Shown here: in pieces, positions 1 to 6,374 of the stretch
Numbering within the stretch: the stretch's first letter is position 1
How the letters are laid out: every line of letters starts with the position of its first letter
From: Dehalococcoidia bacterium
GTDB lineage: Bacteria > Chloroflexota > Dehalococcoidia > JAUYDP01
Reading direction: 5' to 3'
DNA: 6,676 nucleotides
Assembly (NCBI GenBank): GCA_030691805.1
Contig: JAUYDP010000058.1
Coordinates: 1 to 6,676, forward strand
Program-made: the position numbers and the translations under genes
The notes under the pieces: model-generated
Seen by the model: the letters and a program-made list of their open reading frames with translations, nothing else
Told to the model about the DNA's origin: nothing
Databases searched by the model: none

Positions 1-360
1 GGTTTCCCAGCCCCTTCTTCATCTCCAGGCTCTCCTGGTAGAGACGGCGGGCCTCGGCCAGGTCCCCCTGGCCCTGGGCCAGCGCGCCCAGGTTGTGGAG
101 GGAGCTGGCGATACCTGCCCGGTTTCCCAGCTCCCTATCTATCTCCAGGCTCTCCTGGTAGAGACGGCGGGCCTCGGCCAGGTCCCCTTGGCCCTGGGAG
201 ACCATGGCAAGCTGGTGCAGCGTGGCGGCAATTCCCGCACGGTCCCCCAGGTCCTTCTGTATCTCCTGGCTCTCCTGATAGAGACGGCGCGCCTCCCCGT
301 AGTGGCCAAGTTCGTAGTGCACGTCCGCGAGGCTGCGGAGGAGTTCGGCCCGCCTCCTCT
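1..360 (-). repeat. 120-base tandem repeat encoding TPR units
   Basis: Three in-phase units begin at 1, 121 and 241. Units 1-60 and 121-180 differ at only a handful of positions, and a stretch of more than 30 bases across 141-180 is identical to 21-60. The third unit (241-300) is more diverged. Each 120 bases encodes one 40-residue TPR unit of the form LYQESLEI-LGNRAGIA-L-LA-GQGDLAEARR. The near-identity at DNA level points to recent duplication or gene conversion. The array probably continues past the left edge. Confidence 0.9.
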
Positions 361-1015
361 GCTTCCAGAGACCTTGCCCCCTCACCTCATAATAGTCCTC
401 TAGAAGGCGTTCCAGGATGTATATTCGCTCCTTTTTCCTCGCCATGGTCAGGTTTGCGGAGTCGCTGTCGTAAACTGCACGTTCAGTCAGACTCTCCAAA
501 ACATTGGCCGGAGTATTGAATTGGAAGACTCCGCTACGCCAGTGCCAGAAATCCGGCGCAACGCGAGCGACGGCAGAAACCGCGTACTCTGGAAGCCATA
601 GGACCAGTGGATAAGGAATGTCCCGGCGGTAGAGCTCCCTGCCCATGTTCATTACGCCCAGAACCGGCGGCGCAACTTCATCCGAAGGGATGGAATGCTC
701 TAAGCCGACAACCATAACTGCTAGACGTTCCCGCGAAGGGGAAGCGGAGAGTTGTTCCACGATGACCTCGCGCAGGTTCAGCACCGGGCCTGACAGGCCC
801 ACCTCAACTACACCTATATCCATGGAGGCCAGGGCCTCTCGGAGGCGGGCTGCCGTCTCCTGCCGCAAGGGGACCTGGTTGCACCGGGCGAAGGCCAGGG
901 TAAATCCCTGGGAATATTCGATCAGGCGGATGAGGCCTAGAAGCTCCTCCTGGTTCTCGGGAGATGGTTCTATCTCGCGTATAGCCTGTGCTGTGGCCGA
1001 TCGTCTACGAGACAC
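1..1015 (-). CDS. TPR-repeat protein with N-terminal degenerate-NTPase-like domain (3' end beyond window)
   Basis: The reading frame is open from GTG 1015 to the left edge: 338 codons with no stop. The start is supported by a perfect AAGGAGG (1031-1025) nine bases upstream. It lies inside the end of the ATPase gene, giving an 11-base overlap and probable translational coupling. Residues 1-200 form an alpha/beta region. It has hydrophobic strands at about 37-45 (GFTLAFARCN), 98-106 (LAVMVVGLE) and 136-142 (YPLVLWLP), plus a block near 152-165 (APDFWHWRSGVFQF). It resembles a P-loop NTPase fold without a Walker A lysine. From about residue 222, TPR units of kinesin-light-chain type follow with an exact 40-residue period; the core EARRLYQES recurs at 241, 281 and 321. 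TPR arrays bind proteins or peptides, so this is probably the sensor or partner-binding subunit of the adjacent ATPase. The exact function is unknown. Any C-terminal effector lies outside the window. Confidence 0.85.
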   Translation of the reverse strand, partial: MSRRRSATAQAIREIEPSPENQEELLGLIRLIEYSQGFTLAFARCNQVPLRQETAARLREALASMDIGVVEVGLSGPVLNLREVIVEQLSASPSRERLAVMVVGLEHSIPSDEVAPPVLGVMNMGRELYRRDIPYPLVLWLPEYAVSAVARVAPDFWHWRSGVFQFNTPANVLESLTERAVYDSDSANLTMARKKERIYILERLLEDYYEVRGQGLWKQRRRAELLRSLADVHYELGHYGEARRLYQESQEIQKDLGDRAGIAATLHQLAMVSQGQGDLAEARRLYQESLEIDRELGNRAGIASSLHNLGALAQGQGDLAEARRLYQESLEMKKGLGN

Positions 1016-2333
1016 GGGCCAGGGCCTCCTTGAATCTCGGCAGCTCCAGGATGGCGGGATGGACATCATACCACAGGTCCCCGTTCGTATACTCCAGTAC
1101 GCTGGTGTTATAAAGCATTAACTGATGGTCAGTATCCCTCAGGACATCTTTGGTCCGGTAGACGCGGGCCAACAACTCGTAGTGGTTCTCCGGGATTGCC
1201 CGCCTGAATTCGTTGGCGATCTTACCGATAGCCCGCTCCGCCACCTGCCTGCCTATTGGTAGGATATCGGTCAATTCGCAGCAGTACTGAATGGAACGGA
1301 GCAGGTCGCGAAAACTCCCGCCGCTGGAGTTTATGAGTAATTCCACCACACCTGGAGAGAAAGCCTCTTCAACCAAGATTCTCCTGGCAATGAGATCCCC
1401 CAGTGCTTCGTACCCGGGGCCAAAGTCCTCTCCGGATTTGTTCTTCACTTTAACCATAGGTAGCGTGCAGTACGAAGGGAATATCCCCGTGAGGAGAGTA
1501 GCCTTGGGAGTGAAGAACATGGAGATAGGCACGGTATAGACCATGTGGCATTCCAGAGCTGATAACTGCCTGCCGTTATCCAGGTAGATGGCCTCGTGGC
1601 GGTTTGTGCCATCCGGTTTTTGTTGCAGAGGAATCTTCTCAAGATTGTCGAAGAGAATTGCCAGGTCTTTCCATCCGCTCTTTCGAACCTTAGCGGAGGC
1701 GGAATCAATGAGCAGATTGATGCTCTGTATGAGATGAGAAATCTGGGGGTCCAGGCGCTGGCGTATGGTCTTCTTCATCTCTTCGCTGGTCTTGATTTGT
1801 CCCATGATCCTGGCAAACAGCTTGGCAAAAAGGGGCAACAATGGAGGAGTGGCGAAGCCTACCTTCATCTCTGCCGAGAGTTCTGCTTCCAGCTTGTCCT
1901 GGTCCGTCTTCTCGTAGATAACCTCGGCGAACCACATGGCTATGTTGTCCAGGAGCTTGTTATCCAGGTTCACTTTCTTTTCCCTTAGACAATGTTCCAG
2001 ACCCCTGGCTACTCCTAAGAGAATGTCCGTGTATTCCACATCGTTGAGGTCAAGCTCTAGGTCGGCATCCAGGAGCGCCACGAAGCATCCCCTGTCCTCC
2101 AATGTTTTCCTCAATCCCTGTAGCTCCGTGGATTTGCCGGACCCCATATGTCCCGTAAAAAGCTGCGTGATAGGCTCGCCTTCCCGCCGCTCTATGCGGT
2201 TGGCCATGCACTTGACCACGTTCTCGTCGCCTCGCACCTCGGTGCATAATACGTAGCGAGGGTCGCCGCTTTCCAGAGGGAAAAGGCTTGCGGCCCGGAA
2301 TACGTCTTTCAAGGTTCTGGCCGGTGTGATCAT
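1005..2333 (-). CDS. P-loop AAA/STAND-like ATPase
   Basis: The protein has 442 residues. Walker A is GHMGSGKST at 61-69 (Lys67), preceded by a hydrophobic strand (TQLF). A Walker B-like strand is LAILFDNLEK at 224-233 (Asp229). A sensor-1-like strand follows at 265-274, then a GGSFRDLLRSI segment at 338-348 of the sensor-2/lid kind. The C-terminal part (about 380-435, with a LEYTNGDLWYDVHP segment) looks like a winged helix. The N-terminal segment (FPLESGDPRYV) is a lead-in seen in bacterial ATPases of this type. No effector domain, membrane segment or nuclease motif is visible. The ATG overlaps the rpiB stop as ATGA; the SD is weak, so translation probably depends on coupling. The 3' end overlaps the TPR gene. 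I infer an NTP-driven switch working with the TPR protein; substrate and trigger are unknown. Confidence 0.88.
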   Translation of the reverse strand: MITPARTLKDVFRAASLFPLESGDPRYVLCTEVRGDENVVKCMANRIERREGEPITQLFTGHMGSGKSTELQGLRKTLEDRGCFVALLDADLELDLNDVEYTDILLGVARGLEHCLREKKVNLDNKLLDNIAMWFAEVIYEKTDQDKLEAELSAEMKVGFATPPLLPLFAKLFARIMGQIKTSEEMKKTIRQRLDPQISHLIQSINLLIDSASAKVRKSGWKDLAILFDNLEKIPLQQKPDGTNRHEAIYLDNGRQLSALECHMVYTVPISMFFTPKATLLTGIFPSYCTLPMVKVKNKSGEDFGPGYEALGDLIARRILVEEAFSPGVVELLINSSGGSFRDLLRSIQYCCELTDILPIGRQVAERAIGKIANEFRRAIPENHYELLARVYRTKDVLRDTDHQLMLYNTSVLEYTNGDLWYDVHPAILELPRFKEALARVS

Positions 2334-2770
2334 CGTTTTTCCATGGCGGCTATCTTCCCTATGCGTCGCGCATGGCGTTCACCGGCAAAGGCAGTGGTGA
2401 GGAAGAGATGCGTTATCTCCCTGGCAACGGGAGCGTCAACGGTCCCCTGGCCCAAGCATAGCACGTTGGCGTCGTTGTGCTCCCGGGCCAGCCGTCCCGT
2501 GCGAGAGTCATGGCACAGTACCGCCCTGATGCCGCTTACTTTGTTAGCAGTCATGCACATGCCGTTCCCAGTATTACATACCAGAATACCCCTATCATAC
2601 TGGCCTTGCGCCACCGCCTCTGAAACGACCTGGGCAACATCCGGATAATCGCATGTATCTTCGCTGTAACAGCCGAAATCATTATACATATGCCCTGATA
2701 CGGCCAGAAAATCAATAAGGTACTGCTTTAACTTCCAGCCAGCGTGGTCACTGCCTATGGCAATACGCAT
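2330..2770 (-). CDS. rpiB: ribose-5-phosphate isomerase B
   Basis: The enzyme interconverts ribose 5-phosphate and ribulose 5-phosphate in the non-oxidative pentose phosphate pathway, in the cytoplasm. At 146 residues it has the usual length for RpiB/LacAB. Visible family motifs are GSDHAG at 6-11, YPDVA at 42-46, a cysteine loop at 65-70, ANKVSGIRAVLC at 75-86 and HNDANVLCLG at 98-107. Cys65 matches the catalytic base of the cysteine-type enzymes. The loop reads CNTGNG where most members have CGTGIG or similar, so two positions next to the active site are changed. The start has a TTGGAG (2784-2779) eight bases upstream. It lies 18 bases after the tsaC-type gene, a common pairing in many bacteria (often with glyA downstream), and overlaps the ATPase start by four bases. 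Confidence 0.93.
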   Translation of the reverse strand: MRIAIGSDHAGWKLKQYLIDFLAVSGHMYNDFGCYSEDTCDYPDVAQVVSEAVAQGQYDRGILVCNTGNGMCMTANKVSGIRAVLCHDSRTGRLAREHNDANVLCLGQGTVDAPVAREITHLFLTTAFAGERHARRIGKIAAMEKR

Positions 2771-2788
2771 GAAATTGTCTCCAATGGA

Positions 2789-3433
2789 TCATTCTAGCAT
2801 ATCGATTATTCTGCCACAAACCTCCTCCAATCGGGGGCGACGTATGGCGCCCTCTCGCAAGAGGACTGGCGATGGGCCGGTAAGGTCCAGAACAGTGGAC
2901 GCCACTCCTTCATGACAGTCGCCTCCATCCAGTATAAGTGCCACTCGCAGGCCTATTTGATCATAGGCTTCCTGGGCGGTGACGGAGGCGGCGCGTCCTG
3001 CCAGGTTGGCGCTAGACGTAGCAAGGGGTGCGCCGGCCCGGCGTATCAGGGAGCGGGTGAAGTGATGGTCGGGGACGCGAACCGCCACGCCTTTGGAGCC
3101 TGCGGTAACCCATTCGGGGACATCATCTGACCTGGCTAGCACCAGGGTGAGGGGGCCTGGAAAAAACTGGTCCATGAGCCTCCATGCCAGTTCGGGGACC
3201 TCCTTTGCAACTTCGATCACCCCTTGTGTATCGGCTAGGAGGAGGGGGATGGGTTTGTCTTGTGGCCGGCCTTTTATCTGGTATATCTTGCGGACAGCCG
3301 CTTCGTCGGTATATAGCGCGCCCAAGCCGTAGACCGTGTCGGTGGGAAACACGAGAGGTTCCCCTGCTCGGAGATACTCCACGGCCAGGGGAAGAGTGGC
3401 CTCATCCGCCGGAATCAAAAGCGCCCCATCCAT
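2789..3433 (-). CDS. tsaC: L-threonylcarbamoyladenylate synthase (TsaC/Sua5/YrdC family)
   Basis: This enzyme makes threonylcarbamoyl-AMP from threonine, bicarbonate and ATP, the first step of t6A modification at position 37 of ANN-decoding tRNAs. The 214 residues span a single YrdC domain: PTDTVYGLG at 30-38, KGRPQDKP at 54-61 (the KxR element), FPGPLTLVL at 91-99, RVPDH at 119-123, SSAN at 140-143, then DGG at 169-171, STV at 179-181 and REG at 193-195. It lacks the C-terminal Sua5 domain, so it is the short TsaC-like form. The ATG at 3433 is preceded by AAGG at five bases. It is the first gene of the minus-strand operon and diverges from guaA. The family call is firm; the choice between the tsaC and sua5 symbols is a naming matter. 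Confidence 0.95.
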   Translation of the reverse strand: MDGALLIPADEATLPLAVEYLRAGEPLVFPTDTVYGLGALYTDEAAVRKIYQIKGRPQDKPIPLLLADTQGVIEVAKEVPELAWRLMDQFFPGPLTLVLARSDDVPEWVTAGSKGVAVRVPDHHFTRSLIRRAGAPLATSSANLAGRAASVTAQEAYDQIGLRVALILDGGDCHEGVASTVLDLTGPSPVLLREGAIRRPRLEEVCGRIIDMLE

Positions 3434-3455
3434 GAGAGCCTTGAATAATCGGATA

Positions 3456-3477
3456 GGAGGGGCTTTTTAGCCCCTCC
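3456..3477. repeat. Perfect inverted repeat (9-base arms, 4-base loop)
   Basis: The arms GGAGGGGCT (3456-3464) and AGCCCCTCC (3469-3477) flank TTTT. No T-run follows on either strand, so it does not look like an intrinsic terminator. If the minus-strand operon starts near 3559, this hairpin forms in its 5' leader, ending about 22 bases before the tsaC start codon, and could affect translation or mRNA stability. It may also be one half of a composite interspersed element with the palindrome at 3486-3514, since both share the AGGGGC core. Confidence 0.7.
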
Positions 3478-3485
3478 AGCGGGCT

Positions 3486-3514
3486 GTAGGGGCGGGTTTC
3501 AAACCCGCCCCTAC
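3486..3514. repeat. Perfect 29-base palindrome, REP-like interspersed element
   Basis: Arms of 14 bases (GTAGGGGCGGGTTT and its exact complement) surround a single central C at 3500. Palindromes beginning GTAGGGGCG are familiar as dispersed intergenic elements in Chloroflexota and some other bacteria (general knowledge, not checked here). The perfect symmetry and intergenic position fit a REP or MITE remnant. It would be transcribed in the leader of the minus-strand operon. It is not a terminator: no U-tract follows and it precedes genes on both sides. Confidence 0.75.
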
Positions 3515-3557
3515 TATCGAACGAAAACGGGCTTTATTCAACATTCCCCCATTACCC

Positions 3558-3586
3558 TTGACGCTAGTATAGCACAGTGGTAAGCT
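3558..3586 (+). promoter_or_regulatory. Candidate sigma-70 promoter for guaA
   Basis: A -35 box TTGACG (3558-3563, five of six matches) is followed after 17 bases by TAAGCT (3581-3586, three of six matches, including the first, second and last positions). The predicted start near 3593 leaves a leader of about 48 bases before the guaA ATG. It lies over the candidate minus-strand promoter, so the two would compete for polymerase. Motif match only. Confidence 0.4.
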
Positions 3587-3594
3587 TGGGTCGA
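3566..3594 (-). promoter_or_regulatory. Candidate sigma-70 promoter for the tsaC-rpiB-ATPase-TPR operon
   Basis: On the minus strand, TCGACC (3594-3589, four of six) lies 17 bases before TATACT (3571-3566, five of six). The predicted start is near 3559, giving a leader of about 125 bases that contains both hairpins. A second, weaker option is TTGAAT (3540-3535) followed after 17 bases by GATAGT (3517-3512). Motif match only. Confidence 0.45.
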
Positions 3595-3640
3595 GGAAAA
3601 CCTCAGGCGGGCCACCCAAGCGACCCAGGGCGAATCTACT

Positions 3641-5317
3641 ATGTCATCAAGAGCAGAGTCACAGGAAGAAACTACCCGCCGCGTGGCTACCAGTGGAGAC
3701 CTGGAGGTCTCCGTATACCTGGAGATCGCCAAGCAAAAACAGGGAGAGCAGCTCATACCCGAAGGGGGGTCACCAACCCCTGGCAGAGAAGCTGTGGTTA
3801 TCCTGGACTTCGGCTCCCAGTATAGCCAGCTCATTGCCCGCCGGGTCAGGGAGTGCAAGGTCTATTGCGAGATGGTGCCTTTTGACGCCCCTTACGAACG
3901 GGTGGCCGCACTGCAGCCCAAGGGGATTATCCTGTCGGGGGGGCCGGCCGGTGTCTACGACCCCGGCGCCCCGCTAGCCCCAGCTTACGTTTTCGAGAGC
4001 CGCCTGCCTGTCCTGGGCATCTGCTACGGAATGCAATTGCTTGCCCACCAGTTGGGTGGCAAGGTGGGCAGGGCCACGCGGCGGGAATATGGCCACTCCA
4101 TCCTGCACCAGAGCGATGATTCCCCGCTCTTCCACGCTCTGCCGGCTTCCTTCAACGTCTGGATGAGCCACGGAGACGAGATAGTCGAGCTTCCGCCAGG
4201 CTTCCGCACCCTGGCCTATACGGAGAATGCGCCCATTGCGGCCATGGGCAACGACGACGGGCTGATTGGTATACAGTTCCATCCTGAGGTGGCGCACACG
4301 CCCCAGGGCAAAGACATCCTGAGAAACTGGCTGTACCGTGTCTGTGGCTGCCAAGGAGCCTGGACCGCCACCAACTTCATCCAGGACAGCATCGGCCGCA
4401 TTAAGACACAGGTTGGGACAGGCCGGGTAATCTGCGCCCTATCCGGCGGCGTTGACTCCTCGGTAGCGGCGACACTGATCCAGAAAGCCATAGGTGACCA
4501 GCTCACCTGCATTTTCGTAAACAATGGCCTTCTGCGGAAGGAAGAAGCCGAGCGTACCCTCCGGAACTTCCAGCGCCACCTGAACATGAACCTGGTCTAC
4601 GTGGATGCCTCGGAGCGCTTTGTCGAGCGTCTTAAGGGAGTAGTAGACCCGGAGGTCAAGCGAAAGACGATTGGCGAGGAGTTCATCAGGGTATTCGAAG
4701 AGGAAGCCCAGAAGTTGGGGAAGATAGATTTCCTGGCACAAGGGACCCTCTACCCCGATGTCATCGAGAGCGTTACCCCCGAGAACCGGGCTACCGCCAA
4801 AATCAAGACCCATCATAACGTGGGAGGCCTGCCCAGCAATATCAGCTTCTCCCTGCTAGAGCCGCTGCGATACCTTTTCAAGGACGAAGTGCGGGAGGTA
4901 GGCCTAACCCTTGGCCTGCCTGATGAGATGGTCTGGCGCCAGCCCTTCCCCGGCCCCGGCCTGGCGATTCGCGTGATCGGAGAGGTCACCAACGAACGCC
5001 TGGACCTTCTCAGGCAGGCGGACTGGATCGTCATCAACGAGATGAAGAAAGCCAAGCAGTATGGACAGGTTTGGCAAAGCTTCGCCATCCTGACACCCCT
5101 ACGCACTGTCGGTGTTATGGGTGACTCACGGACGTATAATAACGTGGTGGCGCTACGTGTGGTAACCAGTGAAGACGCCATGACCGCGGACTGGGCTCGG
5201 CTACCCTATGACCTTCTGGCGCGCATCTCCAACCGTATCATCAATGAAGTGCCTGGCATAAACCGGGTTGTCTACGATATTACCAGCAAGCCTCCTGGAA
5301 CGATCGAGTGGGAGTAA
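3641..5317 (+). CDS. guaA: GMP synthase (glutamine-hydrolysing)
   Basis: It converts XMP, ATP and glutamine to GMP in purine synthesis. Domains in order: class I glutamine amidotransferase (about 52-235) with nucleophile Cys128 in GICYGMQ and His214/Glu216 in HPE; ATP pyrophosphatase (about 240-430) with the P-loop SGGVDSS at 268-274; and the C-terminal dimerisation domain ending in the family's typical IEWE. All key residues are present. From the ATG at 3641 the protein is 558 residues, against roughly 510-525 usual. The extra is about 50 hydrophilic residues before VVILDFGSQ. The only in-frame start close to the domain is GTG 3794, with a poor SD; the ATG has a weak AGGG about 11 bases upstream. 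The extension is therefore either real or marks a misjudged start. A HicB-like gene follows after four bases. Confidence 0.96.
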   Translation: MSSRAESQEETTRRVATSGDLEVSVYLEIAKQKQGEQLIPEGGSPTPGREAVVILDFGSQYSQLIARRVRECKVYCEMVPFDAPYERVAALQPKGIILSGGPAGVYDPGAPLAPAYVFESRLPVLGICYGMQLLAHQLGGKVGRATRREYGHSILHQSDDSPLFHALPASFNVWMSHGDEIVELPPGFRTLAYTENAPIAAMGNDDGLIGIQFHPEVAHTPQGKDILRNWLYRVCGCQGAWTATNFIQDSIGRIKTQVGTGRVICALSGGVDSSVAATLIQKAIGDQLTCIFVNNGLLRKEEAERTLRNFQRHLNMNLVYVDASERFVERLKGVVDPEVKRKTIGEEFIRVFEEEAQKLGKIDFLAQGTLYPDVIESVTPENRATAKIKTHHNVGGLPSNISFSLLEPLRYLFKDEVREVGLTLGLPDEMVWRQPFPGPGLAIRVIGEVTNERLDLLRQADWIVINEMKKAKQYGQVWQSFAILTPLRTVGVMGDSRTYNNVVALRVVTSEDAMTADWARLPYDLLARISNRIINEVPGINRVVYDITSKPPGTIEWE

Positions 5318-5321
5318 CGAG

Positions 5322-5618
5322 ATGAAATTCACCGTTATCTTACAGCCCGAGGACGCAGGTGGCTATTCTGTACTCTGTCCTGCAGTGCCGGGATGCGTCA
5401 GCCAGGGTGGGACTTTGGAAGAGACCCTGGACAATATTCGAGAGGCCATTCTGTTATGTCTAGAGGTGCGCGCCGAGGAAGGCTTTCCGCTACCCAAGGA
5501 AACTCCTGAACTGGTAGCGGAGGAAATACGCTCTTGCCTGAAGGATAGGGCAGAAGAGGGGCTACCGCTTACCATCGAAACGCGTGAAGTAGAGGTGCAT
5601 GCGGATGTATGCGTCTAG
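5322..5618 (+). CDS. HicB-like protein (orphan antitoxin-type domain)
   Basis: The 98-residue protein begins MKFTVILQPEDAGGYSVLCP, the beta-strand opening of the HicB/UPF0150 fold, with AVPGCVSQG at 21-29 and the helix TLEETLDNIREAI at 31-43, all typical of the family. GGAG at 5311-5314 sits seven bases before the ATG. In-frame codons run upstream to 5268 inside guaA but lack this support. HicB proteins usually neutralise the RNase HicA, and some carry a DNA-binding tail. Here no HicA reading frame is visible on either side and no DNA-binding domain is evident. The C-terminal part is an internal duplication: residues 46-61 and 72-87 share CL--RAEEG-PL--ET. Its role is uncertain: an orphan regulator, or a HicB domain with another use. 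It is probably co-transcribed with guaA. Confidence 0.82.
   Translation: MKFTVILQPEDAGGYSVLCPAVPGCVSQGGTLEETLDNIREAILLCLEVRAEEGFPLPKETPELVAEEIRSCLKDRAEEGLPLTIETREVEVHADVCV
5457..5612 (+). repeat. Internal 26-codon duplication in the HicB-like gene
   Basis: Residues 46-71 and 72-97 (DNA offset 78 bases) align without gaps, with the shared pattern CL--RAEEG-PL--ET-E, about 12 identities in 24. The DNA copies have diverged, so the duplication is not recent. Confidence 0.6.
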
Positions 5619-5649
5619 TGACCGAGGAATCGCTTCAAAGGGGGAGCAA

Positions 5650-5958
5650 ATGACGAGAGGAACGGGAAAAGGGAAGTCTACCACCTCCGGTACAAGTTAT
5701 CTTGAGAGGGGATCCGAAAAAGGCGAGCTGCGTACTCGAGAGACAGAATTGCTGTGGCTCGAAGAGAACAGGCGAGAACTTGTAGAGCGGTACTCTGGAG
5801 AGTGGATAGTATTGGAGGGAGAGCGGGTACTCTCCCATGGACTGGACGCAGCTTCGGTACTTAACGACGCTAGGCTAAGAGGGATAAGTCTTCCTCTCCT
5901 GATCAGGATTCCTTCCAAAGACGAGGGACGTCTTGCCCTCGAAGCTGACCATGTTTAG
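5650..5958 (+). CDS. Small DUF5678-like protein
   Basis: The protein has 102 residues from the ATG at 5650, which is preceded by a strong purine-rich SD (GGGGGAG, about 5639-5645). An alternative ATG at 5599 would overlap the HicB-like gene by 20 bases. Residues 1-32 are charged, rich in Gly, Ser, Thr and Lys, and probably disordered. The conserved part is LLWLEENRRELVERYSGEW (34-52), followed by IVLEGERVLSHG and a closing LPLLIRIP (about 81-88). That pattern (W-E---eL-ery-GeWi-l-g--v-ahG ... P-l-riP) fits DUF5678, a small family of unknown function that I recall being found next to retropepsin-like proteases. One such gene overlaps its stop codon here, which supports the assignment. The function is unknown. 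Confidence 0.7.
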   Translation: MTRGTGKGKSTTSGTSYLERGSEKGELRTRETELLWLEENRRELVERYSGEWIVLEGERVLSHGLDAASVLNDARLRGISLPLLIRIPSKDEGRLALEADHV

Positions 5959-6367
5959 TCGATTGCCTTTGGGTACATTCTCCCTGCGCTATCACTCGAA
6001 TACGTTTAGGAGACCTGAGCTGCTGGTAAGGGTAAGAGGCCGCCTCAATGCTTTCGATGCGTCGGCCTTAATTGATACAGGTGCAGATCGCTGCTGTTTT
6101 CCTGCAAGTGTCGCAGGATACATAGGCATTGATCTTGGGGGTATTGCCCCGTTTAATCTCGGAACTGTAGGGCAGCCTGTACGTGCATGGGAGCACAGGG
6201 TTGTTCTAGAGTTCCCTGAACTGCAGAGCTACAGCATTGACGCTGAAGTGTGGTTCGTTGATAATCCTACCCTCAATCCGCTAATAGGTCGAGATCCGCT
6301 CTTTTCGCAGATACAGCTTGGCTTCCGGCAATCGCTCCACGCTTTCTACATTCTGACAACCGCGTAG
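5951..6367 (+). CDS. Retropepsin-like aspartic protease domain protein
   Basis: The 138 residues carry a single retropepsin-type domain. The catalytic loop is ALIDTGADRCCFP at 39-51 (Asp42-Thr43-Gly44), and the hydrophobic-hydrophobic-Gly element is PLIGRD at 110-115, followed by a C-terminal strand ending in FYIL. Enzymes of this fold act as homodimers, each subunit giving one DTG; no second DTG is present in this chain. No signal peptide or membrane segment is visible, so a cytoplasmic location is likely. The ATG at 5951 overlaps the previous stop codon by eight bases. A TTG at 5933, preceded by GAGGG five bases upstream, would add six residues and is a real alternative. The substrate is unknown. 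Confidence 0.8.
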   Translation: MFSRLPLGTFSLRYHSNTFRRPELLVRVRGRLNAFDASALIDTGADRCCFPASVAGYIGIDLGGIAPFNLGTVGQPVRAWEHRVVLEFPELQSYSIDAEVWFVDNPTLNPLIGRDPLFSQIQLGFRQSLHAFYILTTA

Positions 6368-6374
6368 GATCGAA

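Noticed and set aside
1..360. Regular repeats as a CRISPR array.
   Set aside because: The period is 120 bases, a multiple of three. The units are coding and similar along their length, with no unique spacers between short repeats.
377..381. Possible frameshift in the TPR gene at a homopolymer of five C (five G on the coding strand).
   Set aside because: With five bases the frame runs unbroken from the N-terminal domain (YYEVRGQG) into the TPR repeats. Only a miscount of four would break it.
95..403. Plus-strand open frame across the 120-base repeats.
   Set aside because: It is the antisense of TPR-coding DNA. Its apparent repeats mirror the real frame and it has no family features.
645..1121. 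Plus-strand open frame of 158 codons spanning the ATPase/TPR junction.
   Set aside because: Its protein is Ser/Arg-rich low-complexity sequence typical of an antisense frame. Both minus-strand genes it covers have clear motifs, and the TPR gene has a perfect SD.
1596..1988. Plus-strand open frame of 130 codons inside the ATPase gene.
   Set aside because: It is antisense to a gene with convincing Walker motifs and shows no independent domain or start signal.
3456..3514. Hairpins as intrinsic terminators.
   Set aside because: No T-run follows either hairpin on either strand, and both flanking genes start, rather than end, here.
3593..3640. Purine riboswitch in the guaA leader.
   Set aside because: The leader is only about 48 bases and shows no purine-aptamer core. 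The small GAGG-AAAA-CCTC hairpin (3593-3604) is too weak to support one.
5619..5649. A HicA toxin gene next to the HicB-like gene.
   Set aside because: The gap is 31 bases, and the frames on both sides belong to guaA and the DUF5678-like gene. No HicA-like sequence is visible on either strand.
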